Shown piece by piece: positions 44,814-53,217 of a stretch of DNA of 64,000 nt. Position 1 is the first letter of the stretch, and every line of letters begins with the position of its first letter. Source of the stretch: an uncultured Bacteroides sp. (GTDB taxonomy: Bacteria; Bacteroidota; Bacteroidia; Bacteroidales; Bacteroidaceae); NCBI GenBank assembly GCA_900552645.1, contig USAN01000003.1, positions 62,001 through 126,000 on the forward strand, read 5' to 3'. The position numbers were made by a program, and so were the translations under genes. The notes below the pieces were generated by a model. It searched no databases. It had not been told where the DNA came from and saw nothing but the letters and a program-made list of their open reading frames with translations.

Positions 44814-45896
44814 CTATCTTTTTGTAAATCCAATCTTAAGATTTAGTTTAAAGTAGTATACATTATTTTCTCTTTCCAAATAACCGTATTTATCTTTTTC
44901 GGTAGACGATTTTTCAAAGCGACTATTATTGAAAAGGAAATCCTGTAATATCTGAGGTTCTGTTTTTGTATAACATACCAACTCTCCATTGCGGTCTATA
45001 AATATATATCCTCCTATTTCACCATCAGCGCCACGATATATTTTTGCAGGACGCATGCCAAAAGCAAGTGCCATAAGAAACTGTTTCATTTTAAATTCGT
45101 AATACTGATGCTTTGTTATCAATTCATCTTTGATCTTAAGAGGATTACTTATTTTTACGGCCTCAACAAGTTCAGATACTTTTGTTATGCCATCTAAATA
45201 CATTATTCTTACCATCTCGCCAAGCATTCTTGGAAAATGAAGATCAATCATGTGTAGATTGCTTCTGAATACTTTATCGGCTGCATCACTAAATTTAAGG
45301 ACACCACCCAAACGTTCAGTCATAAGCATTCTTCCCAACACATCATTTTCTTCACCAAATGCATTTATTTTATTAACCGTAGGGGTAGCAAACTTAACAC
45401 CTGTCTGCTCGAACTTGAAATTTGCAATTCTGCCTCCATCAAGCAAAGGAGTCATCCCTCCTATCCTAGAAAGAACCCTAAAACCAGTTGGCTTAGCATC
45501 GGCCGAATAGAAAGCTATATGAAAATCCGTACGGTCATCGGTCTTTGCATCAAGATCAAATATACAAACTTCATCAAGAAACTCTTCTATACCATCAGGA
45601 GAAGTGATTTGATTATCGGAAGAGTTTTTCAATGCATCAAATATGATATCGGATGCATATTTAAAATCTTCTCTATTTATTCTTTTATCAATATTCTCGC
45701 CTGTAATATAAATATTCTCTTCTTCAATATAATATCGACGTGTTCCATCATGCTCTTCACGCTGAATGTAAGAGATAGGGTATTTTAAAGTATCTGTACC
45801 CATTTCAATATTTCCCTGATGAACTGCTCCTTCAACCAATAACTTAAAGAAAGCATATATTTCATTCCACTCTTTTCTTGTTGCCTCAAATGCCAT
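44814..45896 (-). CDS. HpaII-family type II restriction endonuclease-like protein
   Basis: 360 residues from the ATG at 45896; an upstream in-frame start at 45941 overlaps the promoter. I recognise the family from the N-terminal pattern (TRKEWNEIYAFFKLLVEG, YIQREEHDGTRRYYIEE) and the core DFHIAFYSADAKPTGF with SRIGGMTPLLDGGRIANFKFE, which fits the substrate-binding/catalytic core of this family. R.HpaII cuts CCGG; specificity here is untested. No methyltransferase gene lies on either side, although such enzymes are normally paired. The neighbours are two glycoside hydrolases. Alternative: a diverged nuclease with another role. Confidence 0.62.
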   Translation of the reverse strand: MAFEATRKEWNEIYAFFKLLVEGAVHQGNIEMGTDTLKYPISYIQREEHDGTRRYYIEEENIYITGENIDKRINREDFKYASDIIFDALKNSSDNQITSPDGIEEFLDEVCIFDLDAKTDDRTDFHIAFYSADAKPTGFRVLSRIGGMTPLLDGGRIANFKFEQTGVKFATPTVNKINAFGEENDVLGRMLMTERLGGVLKFSDAADKVFRSNLHMIDLHFPRMLGEMVRIMYLDGITKVSELVEAVKISNPLKIKDELITKHQYYEFKMKQFLMALAFGMRPAKIYRGADGEIGGYIFIDRNGELVCYTKTEPQILQDFLFNNSRFEKSSTEKDKYGYLERENNVYYFKLNLKIGFTKR

Positions 45897-45916
45897 AATC
45901 AATCTATTATTTTTAG

Positions 45917-45946
45917 CAAAGATAATGCAAGTATATAGCACAACAA
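45917..45946 (-). promoter_or_regulatory. Promoter of the HpaII-like gene
   Basis: On minus, TTG (45946-45944), a 19-bp spacer and TATCTTTG (45924-45917), 20 bp before the ATG at 45896. A second TAGCTTTG match lies at 45980-45973. This supports the shorter protein. Confidence 0.6.
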
Positions 45947-46088
45947 AAAGTTTACTTTATTTTATGTATATACAAAGCTAACATTATCTTTTTGAAGATA
46001 TATATACAAAATATCTCTTAAATAAACTGCATTATTAATATGCAAATATTAATTTATGTTATACAACAGAATATTTTTCTTGATTTAT

Positions 46089-46118
46089 TTGCGATTAAAA
46101 TTAAAGATTATACCTTTG
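46089..46118 (+). promoter_or_regulatory. Promoter of a candidate small RNA
   Basis: TTG (46089-46091), a 19-bp spacer and TACCTTTG (46111-46118) form a full match to the Bacteroidota promoter on plus, where no plus-strand gene follows. Confidence 0.65.
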
Positions 46119-46124
46119 CAATGT

Positions 46125-46187
46125 GTTTTTCATAGTATTAGATTTAAGGTTAACAAAGGTTGGAGTACAGCGGTACTCCTTTTTTTA
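46125..46187 (+). ncRNA. Candidate small RNA of about 60 nt
   Basis: A full promoter ends at 46118, and 44 bp later a GGAGTAC-AGCG-GTACTCC hairpin (46162-46179) is followed by eight T residues, an ideal intrinsic terminator. No start codon with a ribosome site and no plus-strand gene lies between them or downstream; the next gene, the mannanase, is convergent. The transcript would therefore be an independent RNA of roughly 60 nt, its 5' part AU-rich and mostly single-stranded. Exact ends are estimates. The remainder of 45947-46224 shows nothing else. Confidence 0.62.
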
Positions 46188-46224
46188 TTTTATAACGCTT
46201 CTGCAAATAACCTATTCATAACAT

Positions 46225-47517
46225 CTACTGTTTGGTTATATTTTTTATTGCTCCCTTTATTATAGGTATGGTGGTATCGCCTAAAAATACTGAATTAAGT
46301 CCTTGTTGTTCCTGCGCCGGGTCTCCTGTATAATCATCTCCTTTAATCCAGTTTACATGATCTTTACTCTGATTTGCCATTCCTCCCCATGCCCAGAAGT
46401 TACACCCCGAGAATAGATTATTATTTAAACTTTTATATTCTATCAAACTAAATACATATCTGTAAAATTCGTCACGAGCTTTTGTAGAAGCTGCTTTATC
46501 AAAAACAAAACCATCACGTGGAAATCCAAATTCTTCGAGCACCATTGGTTTGTTATATTTAGCAGCAACCTCAAGATGCAAATCAATATATTCCTTAGTT
46601 TTTTTCTTTGCTTCTGGAAGCATGGCATAAAGACTGTCTGCTTTTACCCATCCCCAATTATAAGGCCATAAATGAATCGTTATGTAATCTACATTTTTAT
46701 CGGCATTGATTTTTTCAAAAAGATTAATATCTTCTTCACATCCGGCTTTTCCTTCATTTCCTGTAGAAACCATATGATTTTTATCTATAGATTTTATCAG
46801 AGCCGATGCTTGCGCAATCCAACGAGCAAATGGCTCTTTTGCTTCGTTAGAGAAAGCACGGGGTTCATTCCCTATTTGCCATGACATTATGGTTGGATCA
46901 TCTGTATATTTTCTTTTATTATATCTATTTGTTCGCTTAATAACATTCTTCAAATGATTATAAAATAGTTGATGGGCTTTGGGACAGTCGGCATACTGAC
47001 TTACAAAATTCATATATTTAGTATATCCTTCTATAGCTGGTATAGGAGCTTTACCTTTACCAGCCCATTCAAGATACTGTCCATAACCACCACTCCACTC
47101 CCATGAGTTATTTATATATAGAACTGCCACCATTTCTCTTTTACTCATTTCGGCAAGCAAATAATCCAGACCATCGAAAATTGTATCATTATATACTCCA
47201 GGTGCGATCTGCAAAGTTGGTTCCACTTTTGTGGGAATTCCGTTCTTACCGTCACTTCCTACTAAAATACGAAGATTATCTATTCCAATCTTCTTCAAAG
47301 AATCAAGTTCGGTCAATAATCTTGTTCTATTTCCGCCTTCGCCGGTAGATCCTAATATTGCACCATACCAGAAGTTTGTTCCTATATAATTGTATTCTTT
47401 GCCATTTCTTATAAACTTGCCATCCTTTACATTTATGAATGTTTGCTTTGGTGTAGTGGCATACAGAATGTTTATAGCTGCCATACCTATTAAAAGTGTA
47501 ACAATAATGTTTTTCAT
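46225..47517 (-). CDS. GH5 beta-mannanase-like glycoside hydrolase
   Basis: 430 residues with signal peptide (residues 1-20, cleavage after YAT or nearby). The N-terminal FIRNGKEYNYIGTNFWYGA is typical of GH5_7 mannanases; SWQIGNEPRAF carries the acid/base Glu and MVLEEFGFPRDG the nucleophile Glu. CNFWAWGG near the end is also shared with the family. It would cleave beta-mannan chains in the periplasm or at the surface. It has its own promoter element at 47552-47559 and no neighbouring SusC/SusD pair, so it is outside a classical utilisation locus. Confidence 0.88.
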   Translation of the reverse strand: MKNIIVTLLIGMAAINILYATTPKQTFINVKDGKFIRNGKEYNYIGTNFWYGAILGSTGEGGNRTRLLTELDSLKKIGIDNLRILVGSDGKNGIPTKVEPTLQIAPGVYNDTIFDGLDYLLAEMSKREMVAVLYINNSWEWSGGYGQYLEWAGKGKAPIPAIEGYTKYMNFVSQYADCPKAHQLFYNHLKNVIKRTNRYNKRKYTDDPTIMSWQIGNEPRAFSNEAKEPFARWIAQASALIKSIDKNHMVSTGNEGKAGCEEDINLFEKINADKNVDYITIHLWPYNWGWVKADSLYAMLPEAKKKTKEYIDLHLEVAAKYNKPMVLEEFGFPRDGFVFDKAASTKARDEFYRYVFSLIEYKSLNNNLFSGCNFWAWGGMANQSKDHVNWIKGDDYTGDPAQEQQGLNSVFLGDTTIPIIKGAIKNITKQ

Positions 47518-47551
47518 GATGTATTATGATTTATTTTATTAATGATTTTAC

Positions 47552-47559
47552 CAAAGATA
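47552..47559 (-). promoter_or_regulatory. -7 element (TATCTTTG) of the mannanase gene
   Basis: CAAAGATA on plus, 35 bp before the start codon at 47517; matches TAnnTTTG on minus. Confidence 0.5.
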
Positions 47560-47592
47560 AATATTTATGCTTTTAGATATTATAAAACATTT

Positions 47593-47600
47593 TATATTTG
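47593..47600 (+). promoter_or_regulatory. -7 element (TATATTTG) of the AlaX-like gene
   Basis: Matches TAnnTTTG, 26 bp before the ATG at 47627; divergent from the mannanase promoter. Confidence 0.55.
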
Positions 47601-47626
47601 TCGGATTATAATAAAGATAAGATAAA

Positions 47627-48085
47627 ATGGTATTATTGAACTCACACAATAAGGAAGAATATCCTCCTATGCACTCATGCGAACATATAATAAATCGTAC
47701 TATGATAAATATGTTTGATTGCGGGCGCGCAGTTTCCGCTCACATTGAAAAGAAAAAAAGCAAGATGGACTTTGCTATCCAATCATTACCTTCGGATGAG
47801 CAGGTACATGAATTAGAGAGACGAGTAAATGATATTATTAATGAGAATCTTGAAGTAACCACTGAATATATAAATCAGAATGAAGCAAAGGGAAGATTTG
47901 ACTTAGAAAGACTGCCCGAAAATGCATCAAACACAGTTAGAGTAGTAAAAATAGGAACATATGATGAATGTTTATGTATTGGGATACATGTAAAGAAGAC
48001 TTCCGAAATAGGTAAATTCAAGATTATTAGTCACAGCTTCGAAAATAACTTATGGAGAATAAGATTCAAACTAATAAAAGACTGA
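47627..48085 (+). CDS. Free-standing AlaX-like tRNA editing domain
   Basis: 152 residues that match the second additional (editing) domain of alanyl- and threonyl-tRNA synthetases. The four expected zinc ligands are present: H16 and H20 in HSCEH, C117 and H121 in CIGIH. After them comes KKTSEIGKFKIIS and a final WRIRFKL strand, as in AlaX proteins (T-EIG then RI-F). It would hydrolyse mischarged tRNA in trans, probably Ser-tRNA(Ala), though other substrates are possible. It lacks the N-terminal glycine-rich barrel of longer AlaX forms. A start at 47669 is possible but would put the first His at residue 2. Confidence 0.78.
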   Translation: MVLLNSHNKEEYPPMHSCEHIINRTMINMFDCGRAVSAHIEKKKSKMDFAIQSLPSDEQVHELERRVNDIINENLEVTTEYINQNEAKGRFDLERLPENASNTVRVVKIGTYDECLCIGIHVKKTSEIGKFKIISHSFENNLWRIRFKLIKD

Positions 48086-48118
48086 CAAATTATCATATTG
48101 AATAAAAAATTGTCAGTT
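48081..48118 (+). terminator. Weak hairpin at the end of the AlaX-like gene
   Basis: ACTGACAA and TTGTCAGT pair over a long AT-rich loop, beginning at the stop codon; a short T-rich run follows. Termination is plausible but not strong. The rest of the 48086-48324 gap holds only the hsp20 leader, with AGGAG 6-10 bp before its ATG. Confidence 0.4.
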
Positions 48119-48324
48119 ATACTTTTGGCAGATTACTTAAAATTGTTTTATCAGCTTTAAAACTAAAGGATTTATTATTAATTATCCTTTCATTGATTTA
48201 AAGTTGTATACCTTAAGACATTCCCTTTAAATACTGGAATAGGAATTGCAATTATAATATTAAATGAATTGATATAAAATCAATATTATAACGTTTAACC
48301 ATTTAATAAAAAGGAGATTGTATT

Positions 48325-48768
48325 ATGATGCCAGTAAGAAGAGGTAACCAAACATGGGTACCAAGTATTTTTAATGATTTCTTTGATAATGATTGGATGG
48401 TAAAAGCAAATGCTACTGCTCCAGCCATTAATGTAATTGAAAATGATAAGGAGTATAAGGTTGAAGTAGCAGCTCCGGGAATGACTAAGGATGACTTTAA
48501 GATTAATGTAAATGAAGACAATGATCTTATCATAACCATGGAGAAAAAGGAAGAAAAGAGTGATGAAAATAAAGATGCAAAAAAAGAGAGTCGTTACTTA
48601 CGTCGTGAATTTTCTTATTCTAAATTCCAGCAGACATTGATTTTACCTGACGATGTAGATAAAGACAAAATTGATGCTAAAGTTAGCGATGGAGTACTTA
48701 CTATTGATTTACCTAAGAAAGCTCCTGAAACTAAAGAACCTGCAACCAAAGTGATTGAAGTTAAATAA
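48325..48768 (+). CDS. Small heat-shock protein (Hsp20/alpha-crystallin)
   Basis: 147 residues; ATP-independent holdase chaperone. The N-terminal arm (SIFNDFFDNDW) precedes the alpha-crystallin domain: INVIENDKEYKVEVAAPGM, YLRREFSYSKFQQTLILPDDV and the signature DGVLTIDLPKK. A second ATG at 48328 is possible. A clear AGGAG ribosome site is present. Terminator at 48806. Long AT-rich leader; I see no TAnnTTTG match, which would fit heat-specific control. Confidence 0.93.
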   Translation: MMPVRRGNQTWVPSIFNDFFDNDWMVKANATAPAINVIENDKEYKVEVAAPGMTKDDFKINVNEDNDLIITMEKKEEKSDENKDAKKESRYLRREFSYSKFQQTLILPDDVDKDKIDAKVSDGVLTIDLPKKAPETKEPATKVIEVK

Positions 48769-48805
48769 AGTATTTAATGTGCAATACGGCACATTTGAAA
48801 TGGAA

Positions 48806-48843
48806 ATGCCCTCGCTGCTATTCTGCAACGAGGGCATAATTTT
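48806..48843. terminator. Bidirectional terminator between hsp20 and carB
   Basis: ATGCCCTCG and CGAGGGCAT form a perfect 9-bp outer stem (inner GC/GC pairs extend it), followed by AATTTTAT. It ends both convergent transcripts. Confidence 0.85.
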
Positions 48844-48857
48844 ATAATAATATGTTA

Positions 48858-51800
48858 TTATTTATACTCTTCCCAACTCTTTATAGCTATATCGTCTATA
48901 GACATAGTACAGAATGCATTTATAAATGCTCCTGCAAGACGGGCATTAGTAATAAGAGGAATATTAAGATCGATTGCGGCACGACGAATTTTATATCCGT
49001 TTGTAAGCTCACCAGAAGTAAGATTCTTAGGTATGTTTACAACCATATCAATCTCTTTGTTATGAAGCATCTCTAATGCTTGTGGATGTCCTTCTTCACT
49101 TGGCCAGTAAACTTTTGTATTTTCTACTCCATTTTCTGTAAGATAATTTGAAGTACCACCTGTAGCATATAGCTTGTAGCCTTTATTATGCAACATTCTT
49201 GCTGCATAAAGCATATCGGCTTTTTGTTTCGCATTACCTGTAGATAGAAGAATACTCTTTTTAGGTATTCTATATCCTACAGACAACATTGCTTTCAATA
49301 CTGCACATGAAGTATCAGAGCCAATACATCCTACTTCACCGGTACTTGCCATATCTACACCTAATACAGGATCGGCTTTTTGAAGACGGTTGAATGAGAA
49401 CTGACTTGCCTTTATACCTACATAATCAAGTTCAAACAAGTTTTTGTTTGGTTTTTCTACAGGTAGTCCTAACATTACTTTTGTAGCAAGTTCAATGAAG
49501 TTTATCTTCAATACTTTACTTACAAATGGGAATGAACGGCTGGCACGAAGATTACATTCAATTACCTTTATATCGTTTTCTTTAGCCAAATACTGAATAT
49601 TGAACGGACCTGATATATTCAACTCTTTTGCTATCTGTCGACTTATACGCTTAATTCGGCGCACTGTCTCTACATATAGTTTCTGAGGAGGGAACTGAAT
49701 TGTAGCATCCCCCGAGTGAACTCCGGCATATTCGATATGCTCGCTTATTGCATAAGCAACAATCTCACCATTTTGTGCTACAGCATCCATTTCAACCTCT
49801 TTAGCATGCTCTATAAACTGACTTACTACTACAGGATGTTTCTTCGATACATTTGCAGCAAGCTTAAGGAAACGTTCCAGTTCTTCCTGATTTGAACATA
49901 CGTTCATTGCTGCTCCCGACAATACATATGAAGGACGTACCAATACCGGGAAACCTACTTTATCGATGAATGTATTGATATCTTCCATAGAAGTAAGTGC
50001 ACTCCATTCTGGCTGATCTACTCCTATTCTATCAAGCATAGCCGAGAACTTGTCACGATCTTCTGCATTGTCAATACTCTTTGCACTTGTGCCAAGAATA
50101 TTTACATGCTGCTCGTCCAATCTCATTGCCAGATTATTAGGAATCTGACCGCCGGTAGAGACAATAACACCATGAGGATTTTCCAAATCGAGTATATCCA
50201 TAACTCTCTCGAATGTCAATTCATCAAAGTATAATCTGTCGCACATATCATAGTCTGTAGATACTGTTTCGGGATTATAGTTAATCATTACGCTTCTATA
50301 ACCTTCCTTACGGATAGTATTAAGCGCCTGAACACCACACCAGTCAAACTCTACAGAAGAACCTATTCTATATGCGCCCGAACCAAGAACAACTATTGAT
50401 TTATGATCGCCTAAATATTTTACATCATTAGCTACACCACTATATGTAAGATATAAGTAGTTAGTCTGTGCAGGATATTCGGCTGCCAAAGTATCTATTT
50501 GTTTTACAACCGGTAAAATACCTACATTCTTACGATGGTTTCTTACATAAAGGATACCATCTTCCATCTCTCCTTCGAATCCGATAGCTCTTGCTACCTG
50601 GAAGTCAGAAAAACCTTGAACTTTTGCTTTCAACAATAATTCATTAGGCAATTCAGAAATCTGTTTATGGTTATTGGCCCACTTATGAAGCTCGTTGGAT
50701 GTATTACGTATATTTTGCAATTTCTGTAGGAACCATTTATCAATTTTTGTCAAATCGTGTATTTGATCTACGGTGTAACCTGCACGCAATGCTTTTGAAA
50801 TAACAAAAATTCGTTTGTCGGTAGGTTCACAAAGTGCCTTTTCAACATCTTCTATAACAAGTTCCTTGTTCTCTACAAAACCGTGCATACCCTGACCTAT
50901 CATACGAAGACCTTTCTGAATAGCCTCTTCAAATGTACGACCGATAGCCATAACCTCACCTACCGATTTCATTGAAGAACCTAATTCACGATCTACTCCA
51001 TGGAATTTACCCAAGTCCCAGCGAGGTATTTTACATACTACGTAATCCAGTGCAGGTTCGAAGAATGCACTTGTTGTTTTTGTTACCGAGTTATTCAAAT
51101 CAAATAAACCGTAACCAAGACCAAGTTTTGCAGCAACGAATGCCAAAGGATAACCTGTAGCCTTTGATGCTAATGCAGATGAACGGCTCAAACGTGCATT
51201 TACTTCAATTACTCTGTAATCTTCCGATTCAGGATCAAATGCATACTGTACGTTACATTCACCAACGATTCCTATATGACGTATAATGCGTATTGCAAGC
51301 TCACGCAATTTATGATATTCCTTGTTTGTAAGCGTCTGTGATGGAGCAATTACAATTGATTCGCCGGTATGAATACCTAATGGATCGAAATTTTCCATAT
51401 TACATACAGTGATACAATTGTCAAATCGGTCGCGTACAACTTCATATTCAACCTCTTTCCATCCCTTCAAACTCTTTTCTACCAATACCTGAGGTGAGAA
51501 AGAGAAAGCTTTTTCGGCTAATACATTAAGCTCTTCTTCGTTGTCGCAAAAACCAGATCCAAGACCACCCAGTGCATATGCCGCACGGATAATTACAGGA
51601 TATCCCAATTCTTTTGCAGCACGGCGTGCATCTTCAATATTCTCTACAGCCTCGCTCTTTATTGTCTTTACATCAATTTCGTCAAGTTTCCTAACAAACA
51701 ATTCACGGTCTTCGGTATCTATGATAGCCTGAACCGGAGTTCCAAGAACCTCTACATTATATTTTTCGAAAATACCTTCTTTAAACAAAGATACACCACA

Positions 51801-52085
51801 GTTCAATGCTGTCTGACCACCGAAGGATAATAAAACACCATCTGGACGCTCTTTCTGAATTACCTTTTCAACAAAATAAGGAGTTACAGGAAGGAAATAT
51901 ATCTGGTCTGCTACCCCTTCACTTGTTTGTACAGTTGCAATATTAGGGTTTATAAGTATGGTTTCAATACCCTCCTCTTTTAAAGCCTTTAAAGCCTGCG
52001 AGCCTGAATAGTCAAATTCACCTGCTTCACCAATCTTCAAAGCACCAGAGCCTAACAACAAAACTTTCTTAATATTTTCTTTCAT
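48858..52085 (-). CDS. carB: Carbamoyl-phosphate synthase large subunit
   Basis: 1075 residues; makes carbamoyl phosphate for pyrimidines and arginine from bicarbonate, ATP and ammonia delivered by CarA. Two homologous ATP-grasp halves are visible (LLLGSGALKIGEAGEFDYSG at the start, VVLGSGAYRIGSSVEFDWCG at about residue 568), each with its VIEVNARLSRSSA or VIECNLRASRSFPF site. The C-terminal 140 residues are the allosteric methylglyoxal-synthase-like domain. It follows carA by 26 bp as last gene of the purF-carA-carB unit. Confidence 0.97.
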   Translation of the reverse strand: MKENIKKVLLLGSGALKIGEAGEFDYSGSQALKALKEEGIETILINPNIATVQTSEGVADQIYFLPVTPYFVEKVIQKERPDGVLLSFGGQTALNCGVSLFKEGIFEKYNVEVLGTPVQAIIDTEDRELFVRKLDEIDVKTIKSEAVENIEDARRAAKELGYPVIIRAAYALGGLGSGFCDNEEELNVLAEKAFSFSPQVLVEKSLKGWKEVEYEVVRDRFDNCITVCNMENFDPLGIHTGESIVIAPSQTLTNKEYHKLRELAIRIIRHIGIVGECNVQYAFDPESEDYRVIEVNARLSRSSALASKATGYPLAFVAAKLGLGYGLFDLNNSVTKTTSAFFEPALDYVVCKIPRWDLGKFHGVDRELGSSMKSVGEVMAIGRTFEEAIQKGLRMIGQGMHGFVENKELVIEDVEKALCEPTDKRIFVISKALRAGYTVDQIHDLTKIDKWFLQKLQNIRNTSNELHKWANNHKQISELPNELLLKAKVQGFSDFQVARAIGFEGEMEDGILYVRNHRKNVGILPVVKQIDTLAAEYPAQTNYLYLTYSGVANDVKYLGDHKSIVVLGSGAYRIGSSVEFDWCGVQALNTIRKEGYRSVMINYNPETVSTDYDMCDRLYFDELTFERVMDILDLENPHGVIVSTGGQIPNNLAMRLDEQHVNILGTSAKSIDNAEDRDKFSAMLDRIGVDQPEWSALTSMEDINTFIDKVGFPVLVRPSYVLSGAAMNVCSNQEELERFLKLAANVSKKHPVVVSQFIEHAKEVEMDAVAQNGEIVAYAISEHIEYAGVHSGDATIQFPPQKLYVETVRRIKRISRQIAKELNISGPFNIQYLAKENDIKVIECNLRASRSFPFVSKVLKINFIELATKVMLGLPVEKPNKNLFELDYVGIKASQFSFNRLQKADPVLGVDMASTGEVGCIGSDTSCAVLKAMLSVGYRIPKKSILLSTGNAKQKADMLYAARMLHNKGYKLYATGGTSNYLTENGVENTKVYWPSEEGHPQALEMLHNKEIDMVVNIPKNLTSGELTNGYKIRRAAIDLNIPLITNARLAGAFINAFCTMSIDDIAIKSWEEYK

Positions 52086-52111
52086 TTCTTTCTATTATTT
52101 TGAATGGGGAA

Positions 52112-53191
52112 TTACAGTAATTTTACAAAATCATCAAAAAGGAATTCGGTATCAGTAGGACCTGAAGCCGCTTCCGGATGGAACTGTGCCGAAAACCATG
52201 GTTTTGTTTTATGACGTATACCTTCGTTAGATCCATCATTCATGTTTATGAACAGTGGTTCCCAATCGGCAGTCAAAGTATTATTATCTACCGCATATCC
52301 ATGATTCTGACTTGTAATGAAACACTTGTTTGTACCAACCATTCTTACCGGCTGATTATGGCTTCTATGACCATATTTCAGTTTATATATTTTAGCGCCA
52401 CCGGCCTTAGACAATAACTGATTACCCATACAGATACCAAATATAGGCTTGTCTGATTTCTGCATAGCTTTGCGTATATTTTGTACGGCAGCATCGCATG
52501 TATCAGGATCGCCCGGACCATTTGAAATAAAAAGACCATCATAAGGAATATCTGTGAAATCATAATTCCATGGCACTCTTATTACCTCAACGTCACGTTT
52601 TAAAAGACAGCGTATAATGTTAGTCTTTACTCCGCAATCAACTAAAACAACTTTCTTCTTATCCTCTCCTGCGTTATATTTTATAACTTCCTTGCACGAT
52701 ACTTTATCTACATAATTTACACCTTCGTAATTTGCTTCAGGTATATTGTCTGGTTCGTCATCAAAGACAATCTTACCCATCATTACTCCGTGTTCACGCA
52801 ATACTTTTGTAAGTTCACGAGTATCAATTCCGGTTATTCCTGGAACTTTTTCACGTTTTAACCATTCTGCCAAACTCTCTACTGCATTCCAATGACTGTA
52901 TTCTTCACTATAATCGCTCACTATTATAGCTTCGGCATGAATTCTTTCACTTTCCATGAAAGTTGCCAATCCGTTAGGTTCAATAGAAAATGCAGGAACC
53001 CCGTAGTTTCCAACTAAAGGATATGTCAATGTCATCAACTGTCCGGCATAAGAAGGGTCCGTCAAACTCTCCGGATAACCTGTCATTGCAGTATTAAACA
53101 CTACTTCTCCGGCTACCGGTCTTTCATAACCGAACGACTTGCCTGCAAATCGGCTCCCGTCGTCGAGGATCAATGTTACATTTCTCATCAC
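52112..53191 (-). CDS. carA: Carbamoyl-phosphate synthase small (glutaminase) subunit
   Basis: 359 residues. The N-terminal CPSase small-chain domain (RNVTLILDDGSRFAGKSFG, EVVFNTAMTGYPESLTDPSY) precedes a class I glutamine amidotransferase domain with the nucleophile Cys in FGICMGNQLLSKAGG and the His-Glu pair in AQFHPEAASGP. It supplies ammonia to CarB. The start may be either of two adjacent ATGs. It lies 26 bp after purF and 26 bp before carB. Confidence 0.96.
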   Translation of the reverse strand: MMRNVTLILDDGSRFAGKSFGYERPVAGEVVFNTAMTGYPESLTDPSYAGQLMTLTYPLVGNYGVPAFSIEPNGLATFMESERIHAEAIIVSDYSEEYSHWNAVESLAEWLKREKVPGITGIDTRELTKVLREHGVMMGKIVFDDEPDNIPEANYEGVNYVDKVSCKEVIKYNAGEDKKKVVLVDCGVKTNIIRCLLKRDVEVIRVPWNYDFTDIPYDGLFISNGPGDPDTCDAAVQNIRKAMQKSDKPIFGICMGNQLLSKAGGAKIYKLKYGHRSHNQPVRMVGTNKCFITSQNHGYAVDNNTLTADWEPLFINMNDGSNEGIRHKTKPWFSAQFHPEAASGPTDTEFLFDDFVKLL

Positions 53192-53217
53192 TTATGATAT
53201 GGTTGAATTGTTCTATA

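Noticed and set aside
46056..46265. 69-codon ORF over the candidate small RNA
   Set aside because: Runs through a promoter and a strong terminator, lacks a ribosome site and overlaps the mannanase end on the other strand.
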